Part shown: piece after piece, positions 1 to 6,309 of the stretch | How positions within the stretch are numbered: position 1 is the first letter of the stretch | Layout of the letters: each line of letters opens with the position of its first letter | NCBI GenBank assembly: GCA_034667225.1 | Contig: JAXDKG010000008.1 | Coordinates: forward strand, 186,001 to 250,000 | DNA from: DATMER01 sp034667225 | Lineage (GTDB): Bacteria > Acidobacteriota > Thermoanaerobaculia > Multivoradales > UBA5704 | Direction of reading: 5' to 3' | DNA length: 64,000 bases | Position numbers and translations under genes: made by a program | Notes under the pieces: model-generated | Databases searched by the model: none | What the model was told of the DNA's origin: nothing | What the model saw: only the letters and a program-made list of their open reading frames with translations

Positions 1-185
1 AGCACCTCGACGACGAGTCCCTCGGGGGTGAGCTCCACCCGCTGGAAGCTCAGCGCTTCGACCGGCGGCGCCTCGCCGCGGACCGCATCGGCGAGCCCCG
101 TCCGCAGGATGAGCGCCACGAGCCCGCCGAGCAGCACGAGCGGCAGCAGCCCCATGAGCCACAGCCGCCGGACCTCAGGCTTCAC
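1..185 (-). CDS. Probable ZIP-family metal transporter, N-terminal part only (runs off the window)
   Basis: The minus strand is open from a GTG at 185 to the window edge, about 61 codons. The start of the protein reads VKPEVRRLWLMGLLPLVLLG and continues as one hydrophobic segment followed by an acidic, Pro-rich periplasm-like stretch. The GTG overlaps the TGA of the multicopper oxidase (GTGA, 182-185), so the two are probably translationally coupled. A ZIP transporter with this kind of N-terminal extension next to a multicopper oxidase is an arrangement I recall from other bacteria. The diagnostic transmembrane core lies outside the window, so the family call is an inference. Confidence 0.45.
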   Translation of the reverse strand, partial: MKPEVRRLWLMGLLPLVLLGGLVALILRTGLADAVRGEAPPVEALSFQRVELTPEGLVVEV

Positions 186-1222
186 GGTTGATCCTCCCCG
201 GCTCTGAACAGACCCATCCAGCCGAGCTCCGCAAATTCGCTCTGATGGGCGTGGAACATGAACAATCCGGGGTAACGGAACGTCGTCTCGAGGATCGCGC
301 GCTCGCCCTGGCAGAGCATCAACGTGTCGGTCACCTCCTGGCTTTCGAGCGACGTGCCGGTGCGGTAGACCTTGAAGAACATGCCGTGGAGATGGAAGCT
401 GTTGAGCAGGTCGAACTCGGTCAGGTTGACGAGATAGATCCGCACCAGCTTGCCCAACGGCACGGCGATCGGCTCCGCTATGTGGAAGTGGGCCACCGAG
501 TTGACGGCGTAGACCTCGTTGTCGGCGTCGAAATTGGTGTCGAAGCCGTTCATCACCATCACCATCTCATCCGCGGGCGGCCGCGGAACACGGGGATCGA
601 TGATGAAGGTGCCGTAGAGCCCCTTGTGGATATGCCGCTTGAGCGGCACGGCATGACAGTGGTACAGGTGCAGGCCGAACGGCTCGGCATCGAACTCATA
701 GACGAACTGCCCGCCCGGCAGCACCTGGTGCTCGGGCATCGCCCCGTCCATCTCCGGCGGATGCCAGCCGTGGAAGTGCAGGGTATGCGGATGCGAGCCC
801 TGATTCAGGAAATGGATGCGGATCCGATCCCCCTCGGTGGCGCGCAGGGTCGGTCCCGGCACCTGGCCGTTGTAGGTCCAGGCGGGGAAGAAGACGCCCG
901 GCGCGATCTCGATCTCGCGGTCCACGGCGAAGAGCTCGTACTCGCGCAGCAGCGTGCCATCCGGCTGCGGCGTCTCGCGGTAGAAGCGGCTGCGCTCCTC
1001 GTCGGGCAGGTCGGAGAAGTTCCAGGCGCGCAAGAAGCGCATCGGGTCGAACGTCTCGGTCGAAACCCGCCCGACGGCCCCCATTGCATGCCCGGCGTGG
1101 TGCATCACCGCCCTCGATACGGCCTCAGGCCCGGTCCCGCCCAACAGTGCGCTGGCGCCGGTTGCCAAGGAGCCGAAGCCCGCGATGTGGAGGAGAGAGC
1201 GGCGTGAGAGCGAGGGTTTCAT
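182..1222 (-). CDS. Tat-exported two-domain multicopper oxidase
   Basis: This 346-residue protein should oxidise a metal or phenolic substrate in the periplasm with O2 as acceptor. The N-terminus MKPSLSRRSLLHIAGFG is a Tat signal (SRRSLL), which fixes the start at 1222. An ATG at 1285 would put the start codon inside the promoter. Cupredoxin 1 carries HTLHFHGWHPPE and LYHCHAVPLKRHIHKGLYG, a His-Cys-His type 1 site in the first domain, as in two-domain laccases and copper nitrite reductases. Cupredoxin 2 carries NSFHLHGMFFKVY and MFHAHQSEFAELGWMG, where the Cys expected in three-domain enzymes is Ala. It overlaps a probable metal transporter by 4 nt, which suggests metal handling. Substrate is unknown. 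Confidence 0.88.
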   Translation of the reverse strand: MKPSLSRRSLLHIAGFGSLATGASALLGGTGPEAVSRAVMHHAGHAMGAVGRVSTETFDPMRFLRAWNFSDLPDEERSRFYRETPQPDGTLLREYELFAVDREIEIAPGVFFPAWTYNGQVPGPTLRATEGDRIRIHFLNQGSHPHTLHFHGWHPPEMDGAMPEHQVLPGGQFVYEFDAEPFGLHLYHCHAVPLKRHIHKGLYGTFIIDPRVPRPPADEMVMVMNGFDTNFDADNEVYAVNSVAHFHIAEPIAVPLGKLVRIYLVNLTEFDLLNSFHLHGMFFKVYRTGTSLESQEVTDTLMLCQGERAILETTFRYPGLFMFHAHQSEFAELGWMGLFRAGEDQP

Positions 1223-1248
1223 GGTCTGGAGGATGGGGAGATTTTGAT

Positions 1249-1285
1249 TAGTGGAAATCTTAGCCACTAGTAGGCGAAAAGTCAA
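1249..1285 (-). promoter_or_regulatory. Multicopper oxidase promoter with a dyad operator over the -10
   Basis: On the minus strand a -35 TTGACT (1280-1285) and a -10 TAAGAT (1257-1262) are separated by 17 bp, a good sigma-70 promoter. An inverted repeat TAGTGG-N9-CCACTA (1249-1254 and 1264-1269) is centred on the -10 box, the place expected for a repressor site. The predicted transcript starts near 1250, about 28 nt before the ATG at 1222. The regulator is not identified in the window. Confidence 0.6.
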
Positions 1286-1430
1286 CTGCGGAGAAATCAG
1301 GACCGGATTGCGGGCAGGCGAAGTACCGCCCAGCGAAGCGCCGCAGCGTCAAATGGAGCAGGCGGTCCGCAGGCGGCGGGAGTGGAGACAGACGGCACAG
1401 AGCGCCGGTACAAGGAGGGCGAGCCGGGTT

Positions 1431-1841
1431 CTAGAGAGCGGAAGATCCTTGCCAGGCCCGCAGGTGCTTCAAGGTGTCAGCCCGATGGCGGAAGCGGCTG
1501 ACGAGGCCGTCGTCTCCGAAGTGCCAGATGTGAACCTCTTCGAACTCCTGGACCCGGAGCCCCGTTTTCCGGACTGTGGCGTCGATGTCGATCAGGGCCA
1601 CCACGGTCGTACCCTCCTCCAGAACCATCCTGAGCTCGAAGCGATGAAACTCGAGGCCCCCCAGGCTCGCGAAGAACTCGGCAGCGCCGGCCCGGCCCTG
1701 CCGTGGCTGGAGCCAGGGCACCTCGGTCGGGCTCGCGTCGTACTCCCACACCACGTCCGGTGCCAGGTGCTCCAGAATCGCGGGCACGTCGCCGCGCCCG
1801 AAGGCGGCGTACATCTCAACCACGGTCTCTTTGCTGGTCAT
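1431..1841 (-). CDS. SnoaL/NTF2-like fold protein
   Basis: This 136-residue protein fits the SnoaL-type ketosteroid-isomerase-like fold: an N-terminal helix with MYAAFGRGDVPAILEHLAPD, then VVWEYD and a strand-rich C-terminus with VHIWHFGDDGLVSRFRHRAD. A GGAGG 8 nt upstream supports the ATG at 1841 over an ATG seven codons earlier. Such proteins are usually small cytosolic enzymes or binding proteins, and no substrate can be deduced. It lies 21 bp downstream of the small unknown gene and may be co-transcribed with it. The last 10 codons have a near copy at 3932-3960. Confidence 0.75.
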   Translation of the reverse strand: MTSKETVVEMYAAFGRGDVPAILEHLAPDVVWEYDASPTEVPWLQPRQGRAGAAEFFASLGGLEFHRFELRMVLEEGTTVVALIDIDATVRKTGLRVQEFEEVHIWHFGDDGLVSRFRHRADTLKHLRAWQGSSAL

Positions 1842-1862
1842 GAAATATCCCTCCATTTCCAA

Positions 1863-2264
1863 CTACGGCGAGACAGGATAGATGGATGACTGCTTTCTCG
1901 GCGGTTTTCGGATGTGAAGAGTAATGGAGTCCCTGTTGGCGTAGTCGACAAGCTCGGCATCTGACACCAAGGAGCCTTTGCAGCTCAAAGCGGCGAGGAA
2001 CTTCTCCGTCCATCTGGGCTGCACGATGACTTCAGCCTCATGATCCTCGATCGTGAGGCGACGGAGGGGCTCTGAGAGCTTCGCGTCGTCGGGAGCGAAC
2101 AGGAGCAGGTCGCAGCCGTCGAGGTTCTCTTCCGGCGGAAGAACGAATTGGACCGATCGGTCGCAGGGGACGAAGAGGCAGCCGATTGGGAAGCGGATCG
2201 CGATGAAGATCGCCACTGCAACGAGGAGGAGACATCCGGATCCGAGGATGGCGAGCTTGGTCAT
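1863..2264 (-). CDS. Small membrane-anchored protein, unknown function
   Basis: The protein is 133 residues long when started at the ATG at 2264. Residues 4-24 form one hydrophobic segment (LAILGSGCLLLVAVAIFIAI), followed by about 105 residues of soluble mixed sequence. It could be a signal anchor or an uncleaved signal peptide. The ATG start is chosen because the hydrophobic segment then begins at residue 4; no convincing ribosome-binding site is visible, and an ATG 24 codons upstream is an alternative. I do not recognise a family. Confidence 0.5.
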   Translation of the reverse strand: MTKLAILGSGCLLLVAVAIFIAIRFPIGCLFVPCDRSVQFVLPPEENLDGCDLLLFAPDDAKLSEPLRRLTIEDHEAEVIVQPRWTEKFLAALSCKGSLVSDAELVDYANRDSITLHIRKPPRKQSSIYPVSP

Positions 2265-2371
2265 GGATGGATTCCGGGATGTAGGTCCTGTCGATTCTAG
2301 CACCCTCACAACGTCCGGGAAAGTCGAAGGAGTCACAGGTGCTGGTGCAGCCTATTGCGGGGCGCCTTTTC

Positions 2372-3853
2372 TCATCCTTTCTTCTCCTCAACGGTCGTCT
2401 GCACCTGTTGCGCCTGCATGGGCGTCTGACCGGGCTCGAGCGGGGTGGGCACCGTCTTCGGCGCTTTCGGCTTCTCCTCGGGAGCGCGGCCCGACGAGCG
2501 GATGCTGATGAATTTGTTGAGCAGATCAAACCAGAACGGCGCGCCTAGGGAGATCGCGAAGGCGGTCAGCAGCCAGCCGATGACATGGTTGAGGAGCGTC
2601 CTCGTCCAGAGGCTTTTCTCGGTGAAAGGAACCCCGGGCCACAAACGATAGTCGGCATTCTTCGGCGCTGCTTCGTCTGACGGGAGAATCCAGCCGATCG
2701 GCAGCCCGAGTTGATCGATCTGATCGCGCAGCGCGCTGTACCTCTCGGCAGGGCTCGGTTCAACGTTGAGCAGCGCGAAATCGGCCAGGCTTCCCACGAC
2801 GGTCAGAGAGACCGCATGCGCCGTCGAGACCGTCTTGGTCGTGACCTCGAAGGAGACTCTCTGCTGTCCTTCAGGCACCTGGACCCCCGTCGGCGCAGGG
2901 ATGATTTCCGGCTTGCTGCTGGTGATCAGGATCGGCGTGCCGCCCGCGGGCAGACGGCTGCCGGAGGCCTCGGTCTTCGGCTGGTTCGAGCCAGAGTCGT
3001 CCGGAGACGAATTCTTGGCGAACTCCTCAGCCTGAGAGACGATGGATTGCCGCAGAGTCTGGTTTTCGGATAGGGCTTTGACGATCAGGATCGTATCCAC
3101 GTTTAGGGCAACCGCCAGGATGATCCCGAAGACCAAGTGGAAGGTCTGGGTTCTGCGCTTGTACCAGCCGCTGACCCGCGTCATGGAGTTGTTGAACCAG
3201 ATCTCCATGTTTTCCTTGAGCGCTTCCAGGTCCTCCCTCGATTCGTCCAGAAGGGCTGCCAGGGATCTGCGCAGCTTGTCGTTCGGCACTTCCGCGATGA
3301 GATCCGCGAGAGGCATGTCAGTCATATTCAAGAGGCTTTTCTTGAGCTCGGCAGTGGAAGCCTGCTTGGCTATTCCGTCTACTTGCTTCTGGAGCGCATC
3401 CCTGAGACTGGTAGGGTCGTCCGGCAGCTTGGTCAAAAACGTGGAGAGTTTGCTCTTCACTTCTTCCAGAGAGGTGTCGTCGGGAATGCCGCGGATCTCT
3501 CTCTTGAGGGCTTCTCTAGGCTCCCGGAGGATCTGCAGAAGAGCGAGGGAGAACGTGCGGGAGGGGATGTACGAAGGACCCCGGCCACTCATCTTTCCCG
3601 GTTTTCTTGCGGCGGGTTTATCCTGCTTCGTTCGAGGCGAGAGCCCCTGGATCAGAGGATGCTCATAAAGCTTGTTGACCCATAGGTCCGAGTCGCCGGA
3701 CTCGAGAAGGGTTCGTATCCCTTGCCACAGATCTTTGGCGCGCCATCTCATGGCTCCAGCGACTATCTCGGTCAAGGCGGTGAGCACCAAGCTGAGCAGC
3801 AGATAGACGAAAACCATTCCTATCGCGACTTCCAGAACCATAGACCCAAACAT
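2372..3853 (-). CDS. Conserved-type membrane protein of unknown function with C-terminal transmembrane segments
   Basis: A GGAGG 4-5 nt upstream selects the ATG at 3853 (493 residues). Residues 4-30 form a transmembrane helix (MVFVYLLLSLVLTALTEIVA), a second lies near residues 240-262 (FHLVFGIILAVALNVDTILI) and a third near 430-455. Between the first two is a charged cytosolic-looking segment containing PSYIPSRTFSLALL, a motif I recall from uncharacterised bacterial proteins with the same N-terminal helix. Between the second and third is a likely periplasmic domain. It follows array A and the methyltransferase in the same orientation. Function is unknown. Confidence 0.65.
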   Translation of the reverse strand: MFGSMVLEVAIGMVFVYLLLSLVLTALTEIVAGAMRWRAKDLWQGIRTLLESGDSDLWVNKLYEHPLIQGLSPRTKQDKPAARKPGKMSGRGPSYIPSRTFSLALLQILREPREALKREIRGIPDDTSLEEVKSKLSTFLTKLPDDPTSLRDALQKQVDGIAKQASTAELKKSLLNMTDMPLADLIAEVPNDKLRRSLAALLDESREDLEALKENMEIWFNNSMTRVSGWYKRRTQTFHLVFGIILAVALNVDTILIVKALSENQTLRQSIVSQAEEFAKNSSPDDSGSNQPKTEASGSRLPAGGTPILITSSKPEIIPAPTGVQVPEGQQRVSFEVTTKTVSTAHAVSLTVVGSLADFALLNVEPSPAERYSALRDQIDQLGLPIGWILPSDEAAPKNADYRLWPGVPFTEKSLWTRTLLNHVIGWLLTAFAISLGAPFWFDLLNKFISIRSSGRAPEEKPKAPKTVPTPLEPGQTPMQAQQVQTTVEEKKG

Positions 3854-3931
3854 GTTACCTCCACTCCTCACCATCAGGATTCGGCAAGGCTTTAGACGGC
3901 CGCGATTCGTGATTTCCGGGGATGCGCCAGG

Positions 3932-3961
3932 GGCGGAAGATCCTTTCCAAGCCCGCAGGTC
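3932..3961 (-). pseudogene. Short duplicate of the 3' end of the NTF2-like gene
   Basis: This stretch matches the last codons of the NTF2-like gene (1438-1466) with about two mismatches over 29 bases. Read on the minus strand it gives DLRAWKGSSA, against HLRAWQGSSA in the intact gene. The terminal stop is missing here. It sits between array A and the start of the membrane protein gene. It is probably debris of a duplicated or related gene. Confidence 0.5.
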
Positions 3962-4006
3962 GCGATGAGAGCCGCGCTGGCGCCATCTCTCAAGACGAGA
4001 CAGCCG

Positions 4007-4228
4007 TTCCGCGGCATCAAGCGGAGCCGCTCCGAAACGCAGGCAGTCGTCCTGAAGCGCCGCGGGACGGCTCGGAGCCTTTCAGAGCCTTTCCGAAAGC
4101 TTCGCAGCGGCTCCGAGCGCCAGAAAGTCGTTCTGAAAAGTTCAGAGCGACTCCCAAGGACCTCGAAGCCGCTCCGAGCGCTGCGGACCGTCCGGATGGC
4201 GCTGCGGACCGTCAGGGCCGCGGCTTCC
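4007..4228. repeat. Array A: degenerate 20-bp phased repeat after the methyltransferase stop
   Basis: The six-base core CTCCGA or a variant recurs at 4030, 4050, 4071, 4091, 4111, 4131, 4151, 4172, 4191 and 4211, a step of 19-21 and mostly 20. The cores are CTCCGA, TCCTGA, CTCGGA, TTCCGA, CTCCGA, TTCTGA, CTCCCA, CTCCGA, TCCGGA and GTCAGG. Intervening ten-base halves are variable. The array starts immediately after the TGA of the methyltransferase (4229-4231). It explains the open frames seen here on both strands, which I do not regard as genes. Confidence 0.75.
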
Positions 4229-5113
4229 TCAGTTCCTTTCGACGAGAGCGTAGACCGTCGATGCCAGGATGCTCGCCTGAGGAGTCCGGTTGATCCGCCT
4301 GTCCAGGGGGCGCAGCGGTTTCGTCAACAGCAGGGTCGTTGCGGCGGCCACGCGCGCCAGGAACTGCGAGGGGATGACGTTGCGAAGGTAGAGAGAGAAG
4401 AGGTCGAGGATCATGAACGTCGGACCTACGCAGGTCCCGGCATCGAGAACCCGGAAGCCGTTGCTGCGGAGCAGATGGTTGTGCCCTTCGAGGGTGTAGT
4501 TCTGATAGTGGTTCGGATAAGCGTGGTACGCCTGGAGGAACGGAGTGACGAAATACCCGAGCCCGCCAGGGCGGAGGACGCGGCGCATCTCCTGGACTGC
4601 ACGGGCCGGCTCGGCCAAGTGCTCGAGCACGGCTTCGCAGTGGATGGTGTCGACGGCGTCGTCCGCATAGGGAAGGCTATAGGTGTCCCCCACCACGTCC
4701 ACGTTCGCGAACAGATCGATGTTGAGGTTGGTCAGGCTCGGGTGCGGCCGGGTAGGTCCTCCTCCGATGGACAGGCACAGACTGTCCGGCGGCTGTGCTG
4801 CGGTGACTGCCAGGAAGGCCTTCTCGGCGGCGGCAGAACGGTAGTCGTTGCCAGGGCGGACAAGGCGACCGAGAGCCTGCTTCACCCGAGCCGGCCGTCG
4901 CGCAAGGTACTCCTCATACATCTGCCCGGAAGCCTCCTGGCGATATCTGGCCTGCTGGTCGGGGTCGGCGACGAGGATCGGCACGCCTCCCTGGACGGGG
5001 TAGGTCCGCTCGCCGTCAGAAGTGACGAGCCCTTCCTCAGTTGCGAGGAGCCTCTGCCGGGTGACCGGGCAGGCGAGCCTTCCTTGCGCGATCTGTTCTG
5101 GGATGGGCAGCAC
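4229..5113 (-). CDS. Trm112-like zinc-ribbon plus SAM-dependent methyltransferase
   Basis: The protein has 294 residues from a GTG start. Residues 1-55 resemble a Trm112-type domain (LACPVTRQRLLATEEGL and GGVPILV), although the Cys pattern is incomplete. The rest is a class I methyltransferase of the Methyltransf_11 type, with CLSIGGGPTRPHPSLTNLNID as SAM loop region, YSLPYADDAVDTIHCEAVLE and RRVLRPGGLGYFVTPF. Such fusions often act in lipid, quinone or glycan biosynthesis, but the substrate is unknown. A TATAAT lies 7 nt before the GTG, so the mRNA may be leaderless. The stop codon abuts array A. Confidence 0.8.
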   Translation of the reverse strand: MLPIPEQIAQGRLACPVTRQRLLATEEGLVTSDGERTYPVQGGVPILVADPDQQARYRQEASGQMYEEYLARRPARVKQALGRLVRPGNDYRSAAAEKAFLAVTAAQPPDSLCLSIGGGPTRPHPSLTNLNIDLFANVDVVGDTYSLPYADDAVDTIHCEAVLEHLAEPARAVQEMRRVLRPGGLGYFVTPFLQAYHAYPNHYQNYTLEGHNHLLRSNGFRVLDAGTCVGPTFMILDLFSLYLRNVIPSQFLARVAAATTLLLTKPLRPLDRRINRTPQASILASTVYALVERN

Positions 5114-5120
5114 GAGGTTG

Positions 5121-5126
5121 ATTATA
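5121..5126 (-). promoter_or_regulatory. -10 box 7 nt before the methyltransferase GTG
   Basis: TATAAT on the minus strand is separated by 7 nt from the GTG at 5113, with no Shine-Dalgarno sequence between. This is the geometry of a leaderless transcript. A -35-like TTGAAG lies 21 bp further upstream, which is long. Confidence 0.45.
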
Positions 5127-5185
5127 AGGAGAGCCAGGATTGTTCCTCTTCAACGTAGGAAGGGGACCGGTGACGGAACTCCCGC

Positions 5186-5347
5186 TCACCCCGCGTAGAT
5201 TTGAAGCTCGCGCAGTTCCTTGAGCTGGTCGCGGAGGGCCGCGGCTTCCTCGAACTCCTGGGGCGGAAGGGTATTCAACGGAAGCTGGAGGACCCGCATC
5301 TGTGCCAGGTCCGTAGCTTTCTGACGTAGCCGGCGGAGCCCCGCGAG
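5186..5347 (-). pseudogene. Remnant of a second uvrB-type gene: C-terminal UVR domain with stop codon
   Basis: The minus strand encodes EFEEAAALRDQLKELRELQ followed by IYAG and TGA, the exact C-terminus of UvrB at 6310. About nine of these 24 codons differ synonymously from the intact gene. The preceding codons (about 30, back to an in-frame TAG near 5350) do not match UvrB. This is the UVR motif that in UvrB contacts UvrC. Identical protein with diverged third positions means the copy evolved as coding sequence before being cut down. It could be the tail of a lost paralogue or a tiny surviving UVR peptide. Confidence 0.7.
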
Positions 5348-5422
5348 CTAGCCGCGGTGCCGGGTGTAACTCTGGAGCACTGCGGTGCTATAAGGAAGAT
5401 GAGGGGAGCCAGGGACACGGCT

Positions 5423-5959
5423 ATGTCAACGACGATCGTGGCCTTGGAGGCCAAGCCCGGAAAGGACTGGACCCATGAGGAGCAAGAGGCCTGCCGCGAA
5501 TGGTTGATTGCGCAGAAATGGAGTGATCTCGAACGGGAGGTTTCTCACACACTCCCATCGACTCCTGCTGATGATCGTGTCGGCGTAATGGCGGCCTTCC
5601 TGAACGGGAAGCTCGAATCTGTCCTGTGCGGATACAGGCCCGGATTCCGCGGTCTCTGGCCTTATGTCTTGATTTGCCTGCGCCGCTACTGCTGGCAGGC
5701 CGCGAGAAAGTTGAACCGCGAACGAAGGCTAACCCGGCCGATCATGGAGAACGAGGCGGATCTCGCGTTTTTGGACCCAAGCTCCCCTTCGCCCGGCGCT
5801 CCTCCCGACTCGCTTCTGGATCGGGCTTTTCAAGTTCTTGTGCAACAAAAGTTTGCAAGCCTCGAGCTTGGCTATCGGGAGCCCCTGCTACGTCGAATCC
5901 GAGGAGCGCCCCCCCGGAGGCCAGCGCTTCATTCACCAAGCTCCAACCAGCCGCCTTGA
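5423..5959 (+). CDS. Sigma-70 region 2-like protein, probably truncated or frameshifted
   Basis: From the ATG at 5423 the frame gives 178 residues. Residues about 50-105 (VGVMAAFLNGKLESVL, GYRPGFRGLWPYVLICLRRY, ARKLNRERR) resemble region 2 of an ECF-like sigma factor. Residues 145-165 (LDRAFQVLVQQKFASLELGY) resemble the start of the region 4 helices, but the expected helix-turn-helix is missing. The last 20 residues are low-quality, Pro/Arg-rich sequence. A run of seven C near 5908 is a likely frameshift point; the next frame reads NPEEVPHVLLGWPLD, which could be the lost HTH. Start choice is uncertain. Confidence 0.45.
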   Translation: MSTTIVALEAKPGKDWTHEEQEACREWLIAQKWSDLEREVSHTLPSTPADDRVGVMAAFLNGKLESVLCGYRPGFRGLWPYVLICLRRYCWQAARKLNRERRLTRPIMENEADLAFLDPSSPSPGAPPDSLLDRAFQVLVQQKFASLELGYREPLLRRIRGAPPRRPALHSPSSNQPP

Positions 5960-6000
5960 AAATCCGGAGGAAGTGCCACACGTTTTGCTGGGCTGGCCAC

Positions 6001-6300
6001 TAGACCGTCGAAAGTTCTTTTTAGCGGTTCAGGGAGACTCTGGACGCCTAAAACTTTCCCTCGACCCGTCCAAAGTGATTCTGACGCGTTCCGTGTAACT
6101 ATTACGCGTTCCGCGAAACTTTTAGGCGCCGCGAGAAACTCTGAGGCGTCGCGCCAAACTTTTAGGCGTCCCGCGGAACTTTTAAGCGCCAAAAAAATTT
6201 GTGAGCCGTCAGAGTTTCTCTGGACGCGTCGAAAATTCTATTGAGCCGTCCAGAGTAACTCTGAACGCCTCAAAGTATCTTTTAATCGTCCAAGAGGGAC
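6001..6300. repeat. Array B: fifteen 20-bp units in exact register after the uvrB stop
   Basis: The 300 bases divide into 15 consecutive 20-bp units with no insertion or deletion. The consensus of a unit is roughly TTTAGGCGTCNNGNGAAACT. Almost every unit has CGTC or a close variant at its positions 6-10 and AACT or CTYT at positions 17-20. Many units are imperfect palindromes, for example CGTCCAGAGTAACTCTGAAC near 6247. The AT content is much higher than in the surrounding genes. The array ends 9 bp before the uvrB stop (6310-6312), so it lies in the 3' region of uvrB, and it starts about 40 bp after the sigma-like gene. Confidence 0.85.
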
Positions 6301-6309
6301 CCGCAGGTC

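Noticed and set aside
3922..5158. Long plus-strand open frames over array A and antisense to the methyltransferase
   Set aside because: The methyltransferase on the minus strand has clear motifs; the plus frames have none and only mirror GC-rich codon structure.
6001..6300. CRISPR array at array B or the other arrays
   Set aside because: Units are 20-21 bp including spacer, repeats are not identical, spacers of 9-10 bp are far too short, and no cas genes are present.
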